Shown piece after piece: positions 39,044 through 48,416 of a stretch of DNA of 64,000 bases. Source of the DNA: Mariluticola halotolerans (GTDB taxonomy: Bacteria; Pseudomonadota; Alphaproteobacteria; Rhizobiales; Devosiaceae); the NCBI RefSeq assembly GCF_021611515.1, contig NZ_CP090960.1:186001-250000 (forward strand). Reading direction: 5' to 3'. How positions within the stretch are numbered: the stretch's first letter is position 1; each line of letters starts with the position of its first letter. The notes under the pieces were generated by a model. That model was not told where the DNA came from. It worked only from the letters and a program-made list of their open reading frames with translations, and made no database searches. Made by a program: the position numbers and the translations under genes.

Positions 39044-41221
39044 ATGCGCAATCACTCCATTCTCGCCGCTTCTGTTTGCGGCTTGTTGCTTGGCACGGCG
39101 TTGCCAGCGCAAGCAGCGATGGTTTTCAATCGTATCGCCAGCTTTGAAGTGGCGCTGAACAGCCCGGACGCTGAGGAAACATCCTCGGAAATCATCTCGG
39201 CGACTGACGACGGCATGATGCTGATTTATTCCGACAGCCCGGCTGGCGGGATTGGGTTTGTGGACATTGCGGATGCGCACAAGCCGCAGCCCAAGGGCTT
39301 TCTGGCGCTGGATGGCGAGCCGACTTCTGTCACAATTATTGGTGCCAAGGCGTTTGTGGGCGTCAATACCTCCGAGAGCTATACGCAGCCATCGGGCCAT
39401 CTGGCCGTGGTGGATATTGCCAGCCAGAGTGTTGAGGCAAGCTGTGATGTTGGCGGGCAGCCCGATTCCATTGCCAAGTCCAAAGACGGGGCGATGATTG
39501 CTGTTGCGATTGAAAACGAGCGCGACGAAGACCTGAATGACGGCGCGCTGCCGCAGCTGCCCGCCGGGCAGGTTGTGATTTTTGATGTGGCGGATGGTGC
39601 CGTTGATTGCGCGACGATGAAGGTTGTCGATGTGACCGGGCTGGCCGAAATCGGTGGTGATGACCCCGAGCCGGAATTTGTTGATTTCAATGCGGCTGGC
39701 CAGATTGTGCTGACCATGCAGGAAAACAACCATCTGGTGATTATCGATGGGGCATCGGGCGAGGTGGTGACCCATTTCCCCGCCGGCTCTGTTGATCTTG
39801 AGCAGATCGATGCGCTGGATAATGGCGAGTTGAAATTCACCGATGCGCAGCCGGGCCGTTTGCGCGAACCGGATGCGGTGAAATGGCTGGATGACGAGCG
39901 GTTCGTGATTGCCAATGAAGGCGATTATAATGGCGGTTCGCGCGGCTTCTCGATTTTTAACAAGGACGGCACGCTGCTGTTTGATTCCGGCAATGCGCTG
40001 GACCATATGGCGGCGCGGCTGGGGCATTATCCCGACAAGCGCTCCGACGCCAAGGGCGTCGAGCCTGAAGGGCTGGAAGTGGCCACGTTTGGCGATACGA
40101 CCTATATCTTTGTGCTTGAAGAGCGTTCTTCGCTGATCGCTGTTTACAAGGACACGGGCGGTGAGCCTGAATATGTGCAGACATTGCCATCGGGCGTGGC
40201 CCCTGAAGGTGCTGTGGCCATTCCCTCACGCAACCTTCTGGTTTCGGCCAATGAAGCCGATTTGCGCGGTGACGGGCTCAATGGTTCGCATGTGATGATT
40301 TATGAACTGGCAGATGGCGAAGCCCAGTATCCCCAGATCATGTCGGACATGAATGAAGATGGCACGCCGATTGGCTGGGTTGCGCTTTCGGGCCTTGTGG
40401 CTGATGCGACAAAGCCGGGCATGCTCTATGCGGTTTCTGACAGCTTTTTGGGAATGCAGCCCTCGATCTATACGATTGATGCGACGCAAAAGCCGGCGAT
40501 GATCACAAGCCAGACTGTTGTGACCCGTGGTGGTGTTGCAGGGCAGAAAATCGACCTTGAAGGCATTGCGCTTGATGGCAAGGGCGGGTTCTGGCTGGCC
40601 TCGGAAGGCCGCACGGACCGCGTGACGCCGCATGCGCTTTACAATGTGAATGCCAAGGGCGAGATCAAACGGGAAGTCGGTCTGCCTGACGCGCTGATGG
40701 GGTCTGAAATCCGCTTCGGCATGGAAGGCGTGACATCTGTTGGCACCGGCGACGACATGGTGTTGTGGATCGTCATCCAGCGCGAATGGCGCGATGACGA
40801 GAAGGGCATGGTGAAACTGGTTTCCTACAAACCGGCATCGGGCGAATGGGGTGCCGTGCACTACCCGCTCGACAAGGGTGAAAAGGGCTGGGTTGGCCTT
40901 TCGGAAATCACCGCACATGGCGATTACATCTATATCGTTGAGCGCGATAACCAGATTGCCCAGGCGGCAAAGATCAAAAAGCTTTATCGGGTTGCGATGA
41001 GCGAAATGGTGCCGGGCGAACTGGGCGGCGAACTGCCGGTTGTCGCCAAGGAGGAAGTGCATGATTTCATGACTGACCTGGCCAAAGGCAATGGCTATAT
41101 TGTCGACAAGGTGGAAGGTTTCACCATTGATGCGGCGGGCGAAGGTTTTGCCGTGACTGACAATGATGGTGTGGATGACAGTTCGGGCGAGACCTATTTC
41201 TTCTCGCTGGGGCAGATGTAA
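39044..41221 (+). CDS. Exported phytase-like/esterase-like beta-propeller protein
   Basis: 725 residues. The signal peptide ends LPAQA-AMVF (~25 residues). An N-terminal half of WD-like repeats (~30-400; VDIADAHKPQPKGFLAL, VEPEGLEVATF) is followed by a phytase-like (PF13449-type) half at ~420-720 (DLEGIALDGKGGFWLASEG, FGMEGVTSVG, VGLSEITAHGDYIYIVERDN, KVEGFTIDAAGEGFAVTDNDG). Such proteins are periplasmic or secreted and are thought to act on organic phosphates or esters; activity is not certain. A PhoB-box-like site upstream supports a phosphate role. A strong terminator follows. Confidence 0.85.
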   Translation: MRNHSILAASVCGLLLGTALPAQAAMVFNRIASFEVALNSPDAEETSSEIISATDDGMMLIYSDSPAGGIGFVDIADAHKPQPKGFLALDGEPTSVTIIGAKAFVGVNTSESYTQPSGHLAVVDIASQSVEASCDVGGQPDSIAKSKDGAMIAVAIENERDEDLNDGALPQLPAGQVVIFDVADGAVDCATMKVVDVTGLAEIGGDDPEPEFVDFNAAGQIVLTMQENNHLVIIDGASGEVVTHFPAGSVDLEQIDALDNGELKFTDAQPGRLREPDAVKWLDDERFVIANEGDYNGGSRGFSIFNKDGTLLFDSGNALDHMAARLGHYPDKRSDAKGVEPEGLEVATFGDTTYIFVLEERSSLIAVYKDTGGEPEYVQTLPSGVAPEGAVAIPSRNLLVSANEADLRGDGLNGSHVMIYELADGEAQYPQIMSDMNEDGTPIGWVALSGLVADATKPGMLYAVSDSFLGMQPSIYTIDATQKPAMITSQTVVTRGGVAGQKIDLEGIALDGKGGFWLASEGRTDRVTPHALYNVNAKGEIKREVGLPDALMGSEIRFGMEGVTSVGTGDDMVLWIVIQREWRDDEKGMVKLVSYKPASGEWGAVHYPLDKGEKGWVGLSEITAHGDYIYIVERDNQIAQAAKIKKLYRVAMSEMVPGELGGELPVVAKEEVHDFMTDLAKGNGYIVDKVEGFTIDAAGEGFAVTDNDGVDDSSGETYFFSLGQM

Positions 41222-41262
41222 CCGGACACTATTCTGAAATTTAAGTACCTGATGATTGCGAT

Positions 41263-41291
41263 TGGCCGGGCCTCGATGCCCGGCCATTTTT
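41263..41291 (+). terminator. Strong terminator after the phytase-like gene
   Basis: The 9-bp stem TGGCCGGGC/GCCCGGCCA closes a 6-nt loop and is followed by TTTTT (41287-41291). Confidence 0.9.
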
Positions 41292-41423
41292 CTGTCTGAT
41301 GGTGGCAAGAGGCAATGGTTTCTGGCGAAATTTTGGGTTTCTGGCGAAATTTTGCCACTATCCTTGACCTCGGCCGGCGACGGGTGCAGACACAAAGCCC
41401 CGTCCTTTTTGTTATTTGAAGTC

Positions 41424-43223
41424 ATGACCGACACACAGACTGCCGCCAGCCCGCAAGCGCAAGCCAACGACGAGGCTCGTACGCTTGGTATTTTCATGCT
41501 TTGCCTGCTGGCTGTGGCGATTGGCGTGGTGGCAGCGCTTGGGGCGGCGGTGTTCCGCTACATGATCAATGTCGTGCACAACCTGTTTTTTCTGGGCACA
41601 TTCTCGCTGGAATATGACGCGAACCTGCATGATCCGGCATCGCCCTGGGGGCCGCTGATCATCTTTGCGCCGGTTATCGGCGGGGCGATTGTGGTTTGGC
41701 TGGTGCGGACTTTTGCGCCAGAGGCCAAGGGGCACGGGGTGCCTGAGGTCATGTATGCGATCTATCACAATAACGGCAATGTGCGCGGGGTTGTGGCGGT
41801 GGTGAAATCCATTGCCTCGGCCATCTCCATTGGCAGTGGTGCCTCGGTGGGGCGCGAGGGACCGATTATCCAGATCGGGGCGTCGTTCGGTTCGACCCTG
41901 GCGCGCTGGATCAACCTGGCGCGCTGGCAACGCATTACGCTGTTGTCGGCGGGTGCGGGGGCGGGGATTGCCGCCACATTCAACACGCCGCTGGGCGGGG
42001 TGATGTTTGCCGTGGAACTGCTGTTGCCCGAGGTGAGCAACCGGACGTTTTTGCCGGTGGTGATTGCCACGGCCACGGCAACCTCTATCGGCCGGTTCAT
42101 GTTCGGGCTGGACCCGGCTTTTCTGGTGGTGTTCTCGGACCTGCCGGACCGGGCGATGTTCAACCTGCTGGATCTGGGGGCGTTTGCGCTGCTGGGTGTC
42201 TTGGCGGGTGTTGTGGCCTGGGGCTTTATCCGGGCGCTGGCCTGGTGCGAGGATTTTTTCCCCACGCTGCCGGGCAATGCCTATGTGCAAAATGCCATTG
42301 GCATGCTGATTGTGGGCATCATGGCCTATGCGTTTTTTCTCACTGTGGGGCAGATGCACACGGCGGGTGTTGGCTATGCGACGGTGCAGAGCGTGCTCAA
42401 TGGCGGGATTGGGACTTTCGCGCTTTTGGCCGGGCTGATGGTGGGCAAGATCATTGCGACATCGGTGAGCCTTGGTTCAGGCGCTTCGGGCGGGGTGTTC
42501 TCGCCTTCATTGTTTATTGGCGCGACCATGGGCGCGGCGCTGGCTGCGCTGGGCAATATGCTCATTCCGCTGGCGGGCTTTTCGCTGGTGGAATTTGCCG
42601 TTGTGGGCATGGGCGCGATGGTGGGCGGCGCCACCGGCGCCTCGATGACCGCGATTGTGATGATTTTCGAGATGACGCGGGATTACAATGTCATTGTGCC
42701 GCTGGTGCTGGCGGTGGCCGTGGCGACGGGTATTCGCCGGGCGTTGATTGTGGAGAATATCTATACGATCAAGCTGCGCAATCGCGGGCGGCCGATCCCC
42801 ACGATCCGGCATACCAATATGTATCTTGTGCGGCAGGTGGCGGACTTTATGAGCCCCGCCTTTCTGGTGTTGCCGGTTGAAACACCGATCCGTGCGGCGC
42901 TGGACCAGATGGTGGGCGCTGAGGCGCGGCACATTATCGTGTCGGATGATGGCCGCATTGCCGGGTTTGCGCGGTTGCAGCCGGGCTATGCGCCTGACCG
43001 GTATGCCCATGAAACCCTTGGCGATATTGTGGCCGATGATTTTGTGATCATGCCAAAGGCGGGTATTTTGAACACGGTGATTACCCGGATGAACCAGCGC
43101 GGGCGGAGTCTCGCGATTGTGGTCGATAACCCTGATGGCGGTGTGCCGCGGCCTGATGATGTGTGCGGCGTGATCGATTCGCGCGAAATTGCCGATGCTG
43201 TGGTTTCCAACCATTATGCGTGA
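41424..43223 (+). CDS. ClC-family chloride channel/antiporter with CBS domains
   Basis: 599 residues from the ATG at 41424; upstream in-frame codons would run into the terminator. The membrane domain at ~25-465 has the anion-path motifs KGHGVPEV (~97), GREGPI (~144, with the gating Glu) and SGASGGVFSPSLFIGA (~355). Two CBS domains occupy ~480-599 (VADFMSPAFLVLP... and VADDFVIMPKAG...), probably nucleotide-sensing. It moves Cl- in exchange for H+ or by conduction; the internal proton-Glu cannot be settled by eye. Confidence 0.93.
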   Translation: MTDTQTAASPQAQANDEARTLGIFMLCLLAVAIGVVAALGAAVFRYMINVVHNLFFLGTFSLEYDANLHDPASPWGPLIIFAPVIGGAIVVWLVRTFAPEAKGHGVPEVMYAIYHNNGNVRGVVAVVKSIASAISIGSGASVGREGPIIQIGASFGSTLARWINLARWQRITLLSAGAGAGIAATFNTPLGGVMFAVELLLPEVSNRTFLPVVIATATATSIGRFMFGLDPAFLVVFSDLPDRAMFNLLDLGAFALLGVLAGVVAWGFIRALAWCEDFFPTLPGNAYVQNAIGMLIVGIMAYAFFLTVGQMHTAGVGYATVQSVLNGGIGTFALLAGLMVGKIIATSVSLGSGASGGVFSPSLFIGATMGAALAALGNMLIPLAGFSLVEFAVVGMGAMVGGATGASMTAIVMIFEMTRDYNVIVPLVLAVAVATGIRRALIVENIYTIKLRNRGRPIPTIRHTNMYLVRQVADFMSPAFLVLPVETPIRAALDQMVGAEARHIIVSDDGRIAGFARLQPGYAPDRYAHETLGDIVADDFVIMPKAGILNTVITRMNQRGRSLAIVVDNPDGGVPRPDDVCGVIDSREIADAVVSNHYA

Positions 43224-43419
43224 CGGTGATGGCGGGGTTTGAACCCCGGAATGGGCCGGCTAGCGCCTAAAGCTGTCGGTTGGGGCAAAGTTGTGCCGCA
43301 TTCCCTTGACTTCATGGGGTTACGCCGTGAAATTCCCCCTTTGGGGATGTCGCGTTCCCGGGTGACGCACTGTGCCGGGATGCTTCTAGTCGCTTTCCGG
43401 CCCAAATGGACTGTCTGAC

Positions 43420-46400
43420 GTGCTCAATCGCCTTTTTATCGTTGTTGGCGTACTTGCCATTATTGCAATCGTTTCAGCGTTTGTGGCCCCGTTTTTTGTG
43501 GACTGGACGCAATATCGCGGGCGCATGGAAATGCTTGCGCGCGACGCACTGGGCACGGAAGTGCATATTGGCGGTGACATCCGGGTGACGCTGTTGCCCC
43601 AGCCGAAGCTGCGGCTTGAAGATGTGCTTGTGGGCAGCGCGGCGCAACCGGCTGTGAAAATCGCCTCGGTTGATGCGCAATTCTCGCTGATGGATTTCAT
43701 GCGGGACCGTTATGCGATCACCAGCCTTTTGCTTTCCGGCCCTGAAATCAATCTGGTTGTGGATGCCGACGGGCGCTTTGCAACGCCTGTGCATTTGCCC
43801 CAGACGGTAAACGCCTCGAATGTTTCGGTGGCGGATGCGGCCATTGAAGGCGGTGTGCTGCGGCTGACAGACCAGCGGGTGGACACGACACTGGCGGTGA
43901 CCGATTTTGCCGGCACATTGCAGATTGCGGGCCTGCGGGGACCGTTCTCCTTGCAGGGCGCGGGTGAATATGCCGGCGGGCGCTATGACGGGCGGATCAA
44001 TACCTCGACGATGAATGCCGAGGGGGCGCTGCAGGTGGCCGCGTTTGCACGGCGGGTGGGGAGCACGTCCTCGTTCGGGATTGACGGGTTGCTGGAGACC
44101 AGTGAGCGGCTGAATTTTACCGGGAACGCGGTTTATCGGCAGGGCCCGCCAAGGGCTGCGAATGCCAATGAGGTGCGCGGTGATCTGGTTTTGACCTCCA
44201 AGGTTGCGGCCAATCCGGCGCAAATCCTGTTGTCGGATTATCTTATTGTGCCTGACGAAAACCGCCCGGCGACGCGATTGACCGGATCGGCGACGGTGGA
44301 ACTGGGCGCTGAGAGCCGGTTTGATGCGGTGATTTCGGGCGGTGTGGTGGCGCTTAATCCGCGCGATGCGCTGGGGGATGAGGCTGCCGGGCCTTATGAA
44401 CTTGTGCGGCTGATGACCGAATTGCCGGCGCCGATTATTCCCGGCATGGCGGGCCGGATCAATATCGATGTGTCGGAACTGGACTTGCGGGCGGTGGCGC
44501 TGCGCGATCTCAGAATTGATGCGCGCAGTGACGGGACACGCTGGACCATTGCCAGCATGACCGGGCGGCTGCCGGGCAGCACCCAGTTGTCGCTGGTGGG
44601 GACCTTGCGTGCCGATGAAGGACGACCGGGTTTTGAGGGGGCGGTGACGCTGGATAGTGCGCGGCTGGACACGCTGGCGCTGCAGTGGCGCAAGGCGGCG
44701 ACCGATAATCCGCTGTTCAACATTCCCGGCTCGCTGGCCGGACGGGTGACGCTGAGCGGCGATGAACTGGCGCTGACAGACGGGCAGTTTGTGTTTGACG
44801 GGGTGACGAGCGCGGTTGCGGTGACGGTGCAGGCGGGCGCGGAAAAGCGGTTGGACGTTTCGGCGCAAATGGGGGCGTTTGATACCGCGCAAAGCACGGC
44901 GCTGCGGGCACTGTTGCCGGATATTGCGGCGGACCGGGCCGTGATGGCGTCTTTCCCTGAAGGGGATTTTGATATCGCGGCGGAGACGATGACGCTGTTC
45001 GGGCTTGAGGCGACGACGCTGGCGGCCAACGGAAGCTGGGCCGGGGATGCGCTGGTGTTTGACCGGCTGGCGGTGGCGGATATGGGCGGGGCGCGGTTTG
45101 ATATTTCGGGCCGGCTTGAGGGTGGGCTGGTGGCCCCGGCGCTTGCGGCCAAGGGACAATTGAGCCTGACGGCGAATGCGGACAGGGCGGCGCTGGTGAC
45201 GGTGCTGGATGCGCTGCAAGCCCCGGCGGCGATGCGCGGCATAGCTGAGGCGCTGGTGCCGGCGGAAGTGTCGTTTGCGCTTTCGGGGCCGGGCGAATCC
45301 AATGGCCAGGAGCTGGAATTGCGCGGGCGCGTTGGGGTGACCGATGTCGATGCCAATTTCCAGTTCAGTGACGGGATATTCCGCATGGCGACAACGCCGG
45401 TGCGGGCTTCTGTGACGCTGGAATCGGGGCAGGTGCTGGCCTTTGCCGACCAGTTGGGGCTGGGGCCTGTGGCGCTGGTGCCCGAGGCTGAGCCGATCAT
45501 TGTGACGCTGGTGGCGGATGGCACGCCCTCGAACAGTCTGGAAATGGACCTGAGAATTGAGGGCAGTGGCGATGAACTGCGTTTTGCGGGCAATGCGGTG
45601 GTCAATGACCTGACGCGGCTGCGCGGCAAGGGCAAGCTGGAATTTGCCGTGTCGGACATGGCACCGCTGGCGCAGGCGCTGGGGGCAGAGGCGATCGGCT
45701 ATGGCGCGGCGGCGGGGACGGCGGATATCAGCTTTTCCGGCGGGCAGACGCTGGCGCTGACCAATCTCAATGCCGAGGCCGACGGGATATTGCTCAGCGG
45801 TGATCTGAGCCGGAGCCTTGAGGCCGGGAACATGCTTTATACCGGCAATCTCAGGGCGAGCGCTCTGGAGGTGGGTATGCTGGCGGGGCTGGCCGGGGGA
45901 CCGGCGTCGCTGGTCTCTTTGGGGGCGTTCTGGCCGGATGGGCCGTTTGCCTTTGTCGATAGTGGCCGTCAATCGCGGGGGCGGGTGCGGGTGGAGACGC
46001 CGTTTGTGCGCCTTGACGGACGGGATGTGGCCACCAATGCCGGGTTTGACCTGACATGGGACGAGACCAATGTGCGCGTGCGCGGGTTGAAGGCCGAAAC
46101 GGGCGGCGGCACGCTGGGGCTTGATGTGGGGTTGTGCTGTTCGAGCGCTGTCTCTGACCGACAGATGACCGGCAGGTTGACGCTGAACGGGGTGGACGTG
46201 GATGCGGTGATGCCGGCGAAGGTGGGCGCGGCGCTGGGCGGCAAGCTGGATGGCGGGCTGACCTTTTCAGCGACCGGCGACAGTTATGCGGCCATGCTGG
46301 CCAATATGGCCGGGGAGGGCAGTTTCAGCCTTGCTGATTTTGCCATTGCCGGATTTGACCCCGGCGCGTTTGAAACTGTCGCCTCGACCGAGAATATTCT

Positions 46401-47079
46401 GGAACTGGAACCGGCGGCACTGACGCAAATCGTGCGGGAAGCACTGGCCGAGGGGGCGTTCAGGTCATCCCGGGTGGGCGGTGTGTTTTCGGTGGCCGGG
46501 GGCATTGTGCGCCTTGCCAATCTGGCGGCGGAAGGCGATGTGGCGCGGCTGTTTGGCGGGGGCAGTGTCGATCTGAGTGATCTGGGGCTTGAAGGCAGCT
46601 GGACGCTGACACCGACAGCTGCCGGGGCTTCGAACAGTGCGCAGGTTACCGCCCTTTTGTCGGGCACATTGCTGGCGCCTGAATATCAGCTGGATCTGGG
46701 GCCGATGATCGATGCGATCAAGGTGCAGGCCTATGAACTGGAAGTGGACCGGCTGGAGGCGCTGCGGGCCGAGCAGGAAAAGCGGGCGCGGGAAGCGGCA
46801 GAAGCGCGCGCGCGGCTCATGGAAGAGCAGGCGCGCCAACAGGCACTGGAAGCGGCGGCGAAGGCGGAAGCGGAGGCTGAAGCATTGCGGCAGGAAAACC
46901 GGCAAAAGGCGTTTCGCGAACTGATGGATGAACTGGGGGAATCGCAGGACCCGCTGGTGGCGCCGGATAATGGTGAAACCGTCGACGCGCCGATTGACCT
47001 GTTCGAGAATGATACGCCAACGAACGATCCGTTTGCGTTGCCCATCCCCAGCTTTGAAAGCGGTGGCAATCGTTTCTGA
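43420..47079 (+). CDS. Giant AsmA-family envelope protein
   Basis: 1219 residues from a GTG start. An N-terminal membrane anchor (~5-25; LFIVVGVLAIIAIVSAFVAPFF) is followed by DWTQYRGRMEMLARDALGTEV, the AsmA N-terminal signature, and a very long beta-rich periplasmic region. AsmA_2-like segment lies at ~900-1090. The end (~1105-1175) is a charged Glu/Ala/Arg coiled coil, then a low-complexity tail. AsmA proteins (TamB/YhdP relatives) form hydrophobic-groove bridges for phospholipid transport between membranes. A long antisense frame (43474-45972) is a coding shadow. Confidence 0.88.
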   Translation: MLNRLFIVVGVLAIIAIVSAFVAPFFVDWTQYRGRMEMLARDALGTEVHIGGDIRVTLLPQPKLRLEDVLVGSAAQPAVKIASVDAQFSLMDFMRDRYAITSLLLSGPEINLVVDADGRFATPVHLPQTVNASNVSVADAAIEGGVLRLTDQRVDTTLAVTDFAGTLQIAGLRGPFSLQGAGEYAGGRYDGRINTSTMNAEGALQVAAFARRVGSTSSFGIDGLLETSERLNFTGNAVYRQGPPRAANANEVRGDLVLTSKVAANPAQILLSDYLIVPDENRPATRLTGSATVELGAESRFDAVISGGVVALNPRDALGDEAAGPYELVRLMTELPAPIIPGMAGRINIDVSELDLRAVALRDLRIDARSDGTRWTIASMTGRLPGSTQLSLVGTLRADEGRPGFEGAVTLDSARLDTLALQWRKAATDNPLFNIPGSLAGRVTLSGDELALTDGQFVFDGVTSAVAVTVQAGAEKRLDVSAQMGAFDTAQSTALRALLPDIAADRAVMASFPEGDFDIAAETMTLFGLEATTLAANGSWAGDALVFDRLAVADMGGARFDISGRLEGGLVAPALAAKGQLSLTANADRAALVTVLDALQAPAAMRGIAEALVPAEVSFALSGPGESNGQELELRGRVGVTDVDANFQFSDGIFRMATTPVRASVTLESGQVLAFADQLGLGPVALVPEAEPIIVTLVADGTPSNSLEMDLRIEGSGDELRFAGNAVVNDLTRLRGKGKLEFAVSDMAPLAQALGAEAIGYGAAAGTADISFSGGQTLALTNLNAEADGILLSGDLSRSLEAGNMLYTGNLRASALEVGMLAGLAGGPASLVSLGAFWPDGPFAFVDSGRQSRGRVRVETPFVRLDGRDVATNAGFDLTWDETNVRVRGLKAETGGGTLGLDVGLCCSSAVSDRQMTGRLTLNGVDVDAVMPAKVGAALGGKLDGGLTFSATGDSYAAMLANMAGEGSFSLADFAIAGFDPGAFETVASTENILELEPAALTQIVREALAEGAFRSSRVGGVFSVAGGIVRLANLAAEGDVARLFGGGSVDLSDLGLEGSWTLTPTAAGASNSAQVTALLSGTLLAPEYQLDLGPMIDAIKVQAYELEVDRLEALRAEQEKRAREAAEARARLMEEQARQQALEAAAKAEAEAEALRQENRQKAFRELMDELGESQDPLVAPDNGETVDAPIDLFENDTPTNDPFALPIPSFESGGNRF

Positions 47080-47112
47080 AGCGCGACAGGGGGTGACTTG
47101 CCCGGTGCAGCC

Positions 47113-47325
47113 TTAGCGGTTGCCGAGGGCCTGATAATGCTGCAGCACGGCGACGCGGAGGGCGGATGACAGGTTGTCGGTTTCGCGGGTTTCGTCGATG
47201 CTGGCGATCAGTTCGGCAAGGCTGAGATTGCGGGTTTCGGCCAGCGCCTCAAGCCCTGCCCAGAATTCCGGTTCAAGCGCGATGGAGGTGCGGTGGCCAG
47301 CAATGGTCAGGGAGCGTTTTTGCAC
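47113..47325 (-). CDS. Ribbon-helix-helix domain protein
   Basis: 70 residues: MQKRSLTIAGHRTSIALEPE followed by helices FWAGLEALAETRNLSLAELIASI and NLSSALRVAVLQHYQ. This is the RHH_4 type found beside sspB in many Hyphomicrobiales. The N-terminal beta strand could insert into DNA as a dimer. It follows sspB by 14 bp on the same strand and so is probably co-transcribed. Target unknown. Confidence 0.85.
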   Translation of the reverse strand: MQKRSLTIAGHRTSIALEPEFWAGLEALAETRNLSLAELIASIDETRETDNLSSALRVAVLQHYQALGNR

Positions 47326-47339
47326 CGGCAGGGCTGGGA

Positions 47340-47852
47340 TCAGGTCTTTTTGCGGAAACTGTCGAGGCTGACGACTTTTTCGCCGTTATCCTTGGCGTCT
47401 TCTTCGCCATCGGCTTCGGCGGCAGGTGCATCGGTTTCAGCGTCATTGTCGCTGCCGATTTCGCTGTCGTCTTCTTCGCCTTCTTCGACGCCTTCGCCAC
47501 CAACGTCAAATTGCAGACCGAACTGCACGGAGGGATCGAAAAAGCCCTTGATGGCGGAGAAGGGAATGTCGAGCAGTTCTGAATGGCCGTCAAACGAGAG
47601 GCCGACGGTGAAACCGGTATCGGTGACCTTGAGGTCCCAGAACTGGTTCTGCAGAACGATGGTCATTTCCTTTTCATACTGGGCAAGCAGACGCTCGCTC
47701 AGGCGCACGCCGGGGGCGCGGGTGACAAAGGAAATGAAAAAGTGGTGTTCGCCAGGCAGGCCGGTCTTGGCCACTTCGGTCAACACTTTGCGCACTACGC
47801 CGCGTAGCGCTTCTTGCGCAAGAATGTCATAACGAATGTGGTCTTCGGCCAT
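47340..47852 (-). CDS. sspB: ClpXP adaptor SspB, alphaproteobacterial type
   Basis: 170 residues. The N-terminal ~125 residues are the substrate-binding fold (IRYDILAQEALRGVVRKVL, HHFFISFVTRAPGV, FWDLKVTDTGFTVGLSF). An acidic, disordered linker (EEGEEDDSEIGSDNDAETD in the middle) leads to the C-terminal ClpX-docking tail GEKVVSLDSFRKK. It captures ssrA-tagged proteins and hands them to ClpXP. It lies right next to the tmRNA gene, which makes those tags. Confidence 0.94.
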   Translation of the reverse strand: MAEDHIRYDILAQEALRGVVRKVLTEVAKTGLPGEHHFFISFVTRAPGVRLSERLLAQYEKEMTIVLQNQFWDLKVTDTGFTVGLSFDGHSELLDIPFSAIKGFFDPSVQFGLQFDVGGEGVEEGEEDDSEIGSDNDAETDAPAAEADGEEDAKDNGEKVVSLDSFRKKT

Positions 47853-47955
47853 TTGGGCCCTTCCTAGCTGCTCGAATCCTGATCAAGTTCCCGCAATAGA
47901 CGCCAAAAGCGCCATAGAGTTCAAGGCTTTTCGATACGGTTTCTTGAGATTAAGT

Positions 47956-48270
47956 GCAGGCTTCTGTTGCCAGGTGCCTGCGAACCCCGCCTAACCCCTG
48001 CGAGGAGGTTAGGGCTTTAATTCGAGACTATCGAACCGCTTACGCAGCCAGACGTGCCTCAGCATAGTTGTTATCATTTGCAACTATAAAAATGGTCCGA
48101 TGCGGTGGTACCATGCCGAGCAAAAACTTACCCTTTACACCCTCGTCGATCCTATTTCGCCCCCATAACAAACTTCCCGCAAAGGAAGGTTTTGGTGGAG
48201 GCGCCGGGTACCGCCCCCGGGTCCGAATGGTTTATTACGATAGCCATTTATTGCCATAGCTGTTGCCAGC
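47956..48270 (-). ncRNA. ssrA: Circularly permuted two-piece tmRNA
   Basis: Minus strand. The acceptor piece comes first: ~48270 to 48193, ending CGCCTCCACCA with an encoded CCA. A ~28-nt intervening loop (48192-48165) is removed, then the coding piece starts at 48164 with GGGGGCGAAAT. The two ends pair as the acceptor stem (GGGGGCG with CGCCTCC, one G-U). The tag reading frame starts with GCA at 48081-48079 and ends TAA at 48042-48040, encoding ANDNNYAEARLAA. A pseudoknot-like hairpin and a GCAGGC/GCCTGC stem close near 47956. Both cleavage-side hairpins carry CTGGCAACAG. The outer limits are approximate. It rescues stalled ribosomes. Confidence 0.95.
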
Positions 48271-48276
48271 ACGCCC

Positions 48277-48304
48277 AATATAGGGGTTCACGCGGCGATT
48301 GCAA
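48277..48304 (-). promoter_or_regulatory. Sigma70-like promoter of ssrA
   Basis: On the minus strand TTGCAA (48304-48299) and TATATT (48282-48277) are spaced by 16 bp. This places the transcript start a few bases downstream, at the expected start of the acceptor piece near 48270. Confidence 0.6.
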
Positions 48305-48354
48305 AGGCGCGCTGCCGGCAATTTATAAAAATGACGAAAAATTGCGTCATCATG

Positions 48355-48381
48355 TGTCGATCGGCAGCTTGCCCGTTCGTC
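48355..48381 (+). promoter_or_regulatory. ECF42-type promoter of the MAPEG gene
   Basis: TGTCGA at 48355-48360, then 17 bp, then CGTC at 48378-48381. The same pair with the same spacing, and with a shared CCGTTCGTC, precedes the YCII/sigma operon at 48821-48847. This matches the bipartite motif described for ECF42 sigma factors (TGTCGA at -35, CG[A/T]C at -10), as I recall it. The ATG follows 35 bp later. Confidence 0.65.
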
Positions 48382-48416
48382 CTCTTGCATCACCAAGATA
48401 TTCAAGAGGAAACGAC

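Noticed and set aside
43474-45972. 832-codon open frame antisense to the AsmA-family gene
   Set aside because: It is rich in Arg, His and Pro with no domain pattern, typical of the reverse strand of GC-rich coding DNA. The sense frame has a clear AsmA N-terminus and membrane anchor.
48068-48416. N-terminal extension of the MAPEG frame and a 63-codon frame starting near 48068
   Set aside because: Both run through the permuted tmRNA and its promoter. The MAPEG protein starts naturally at 48417 behind an RBS.
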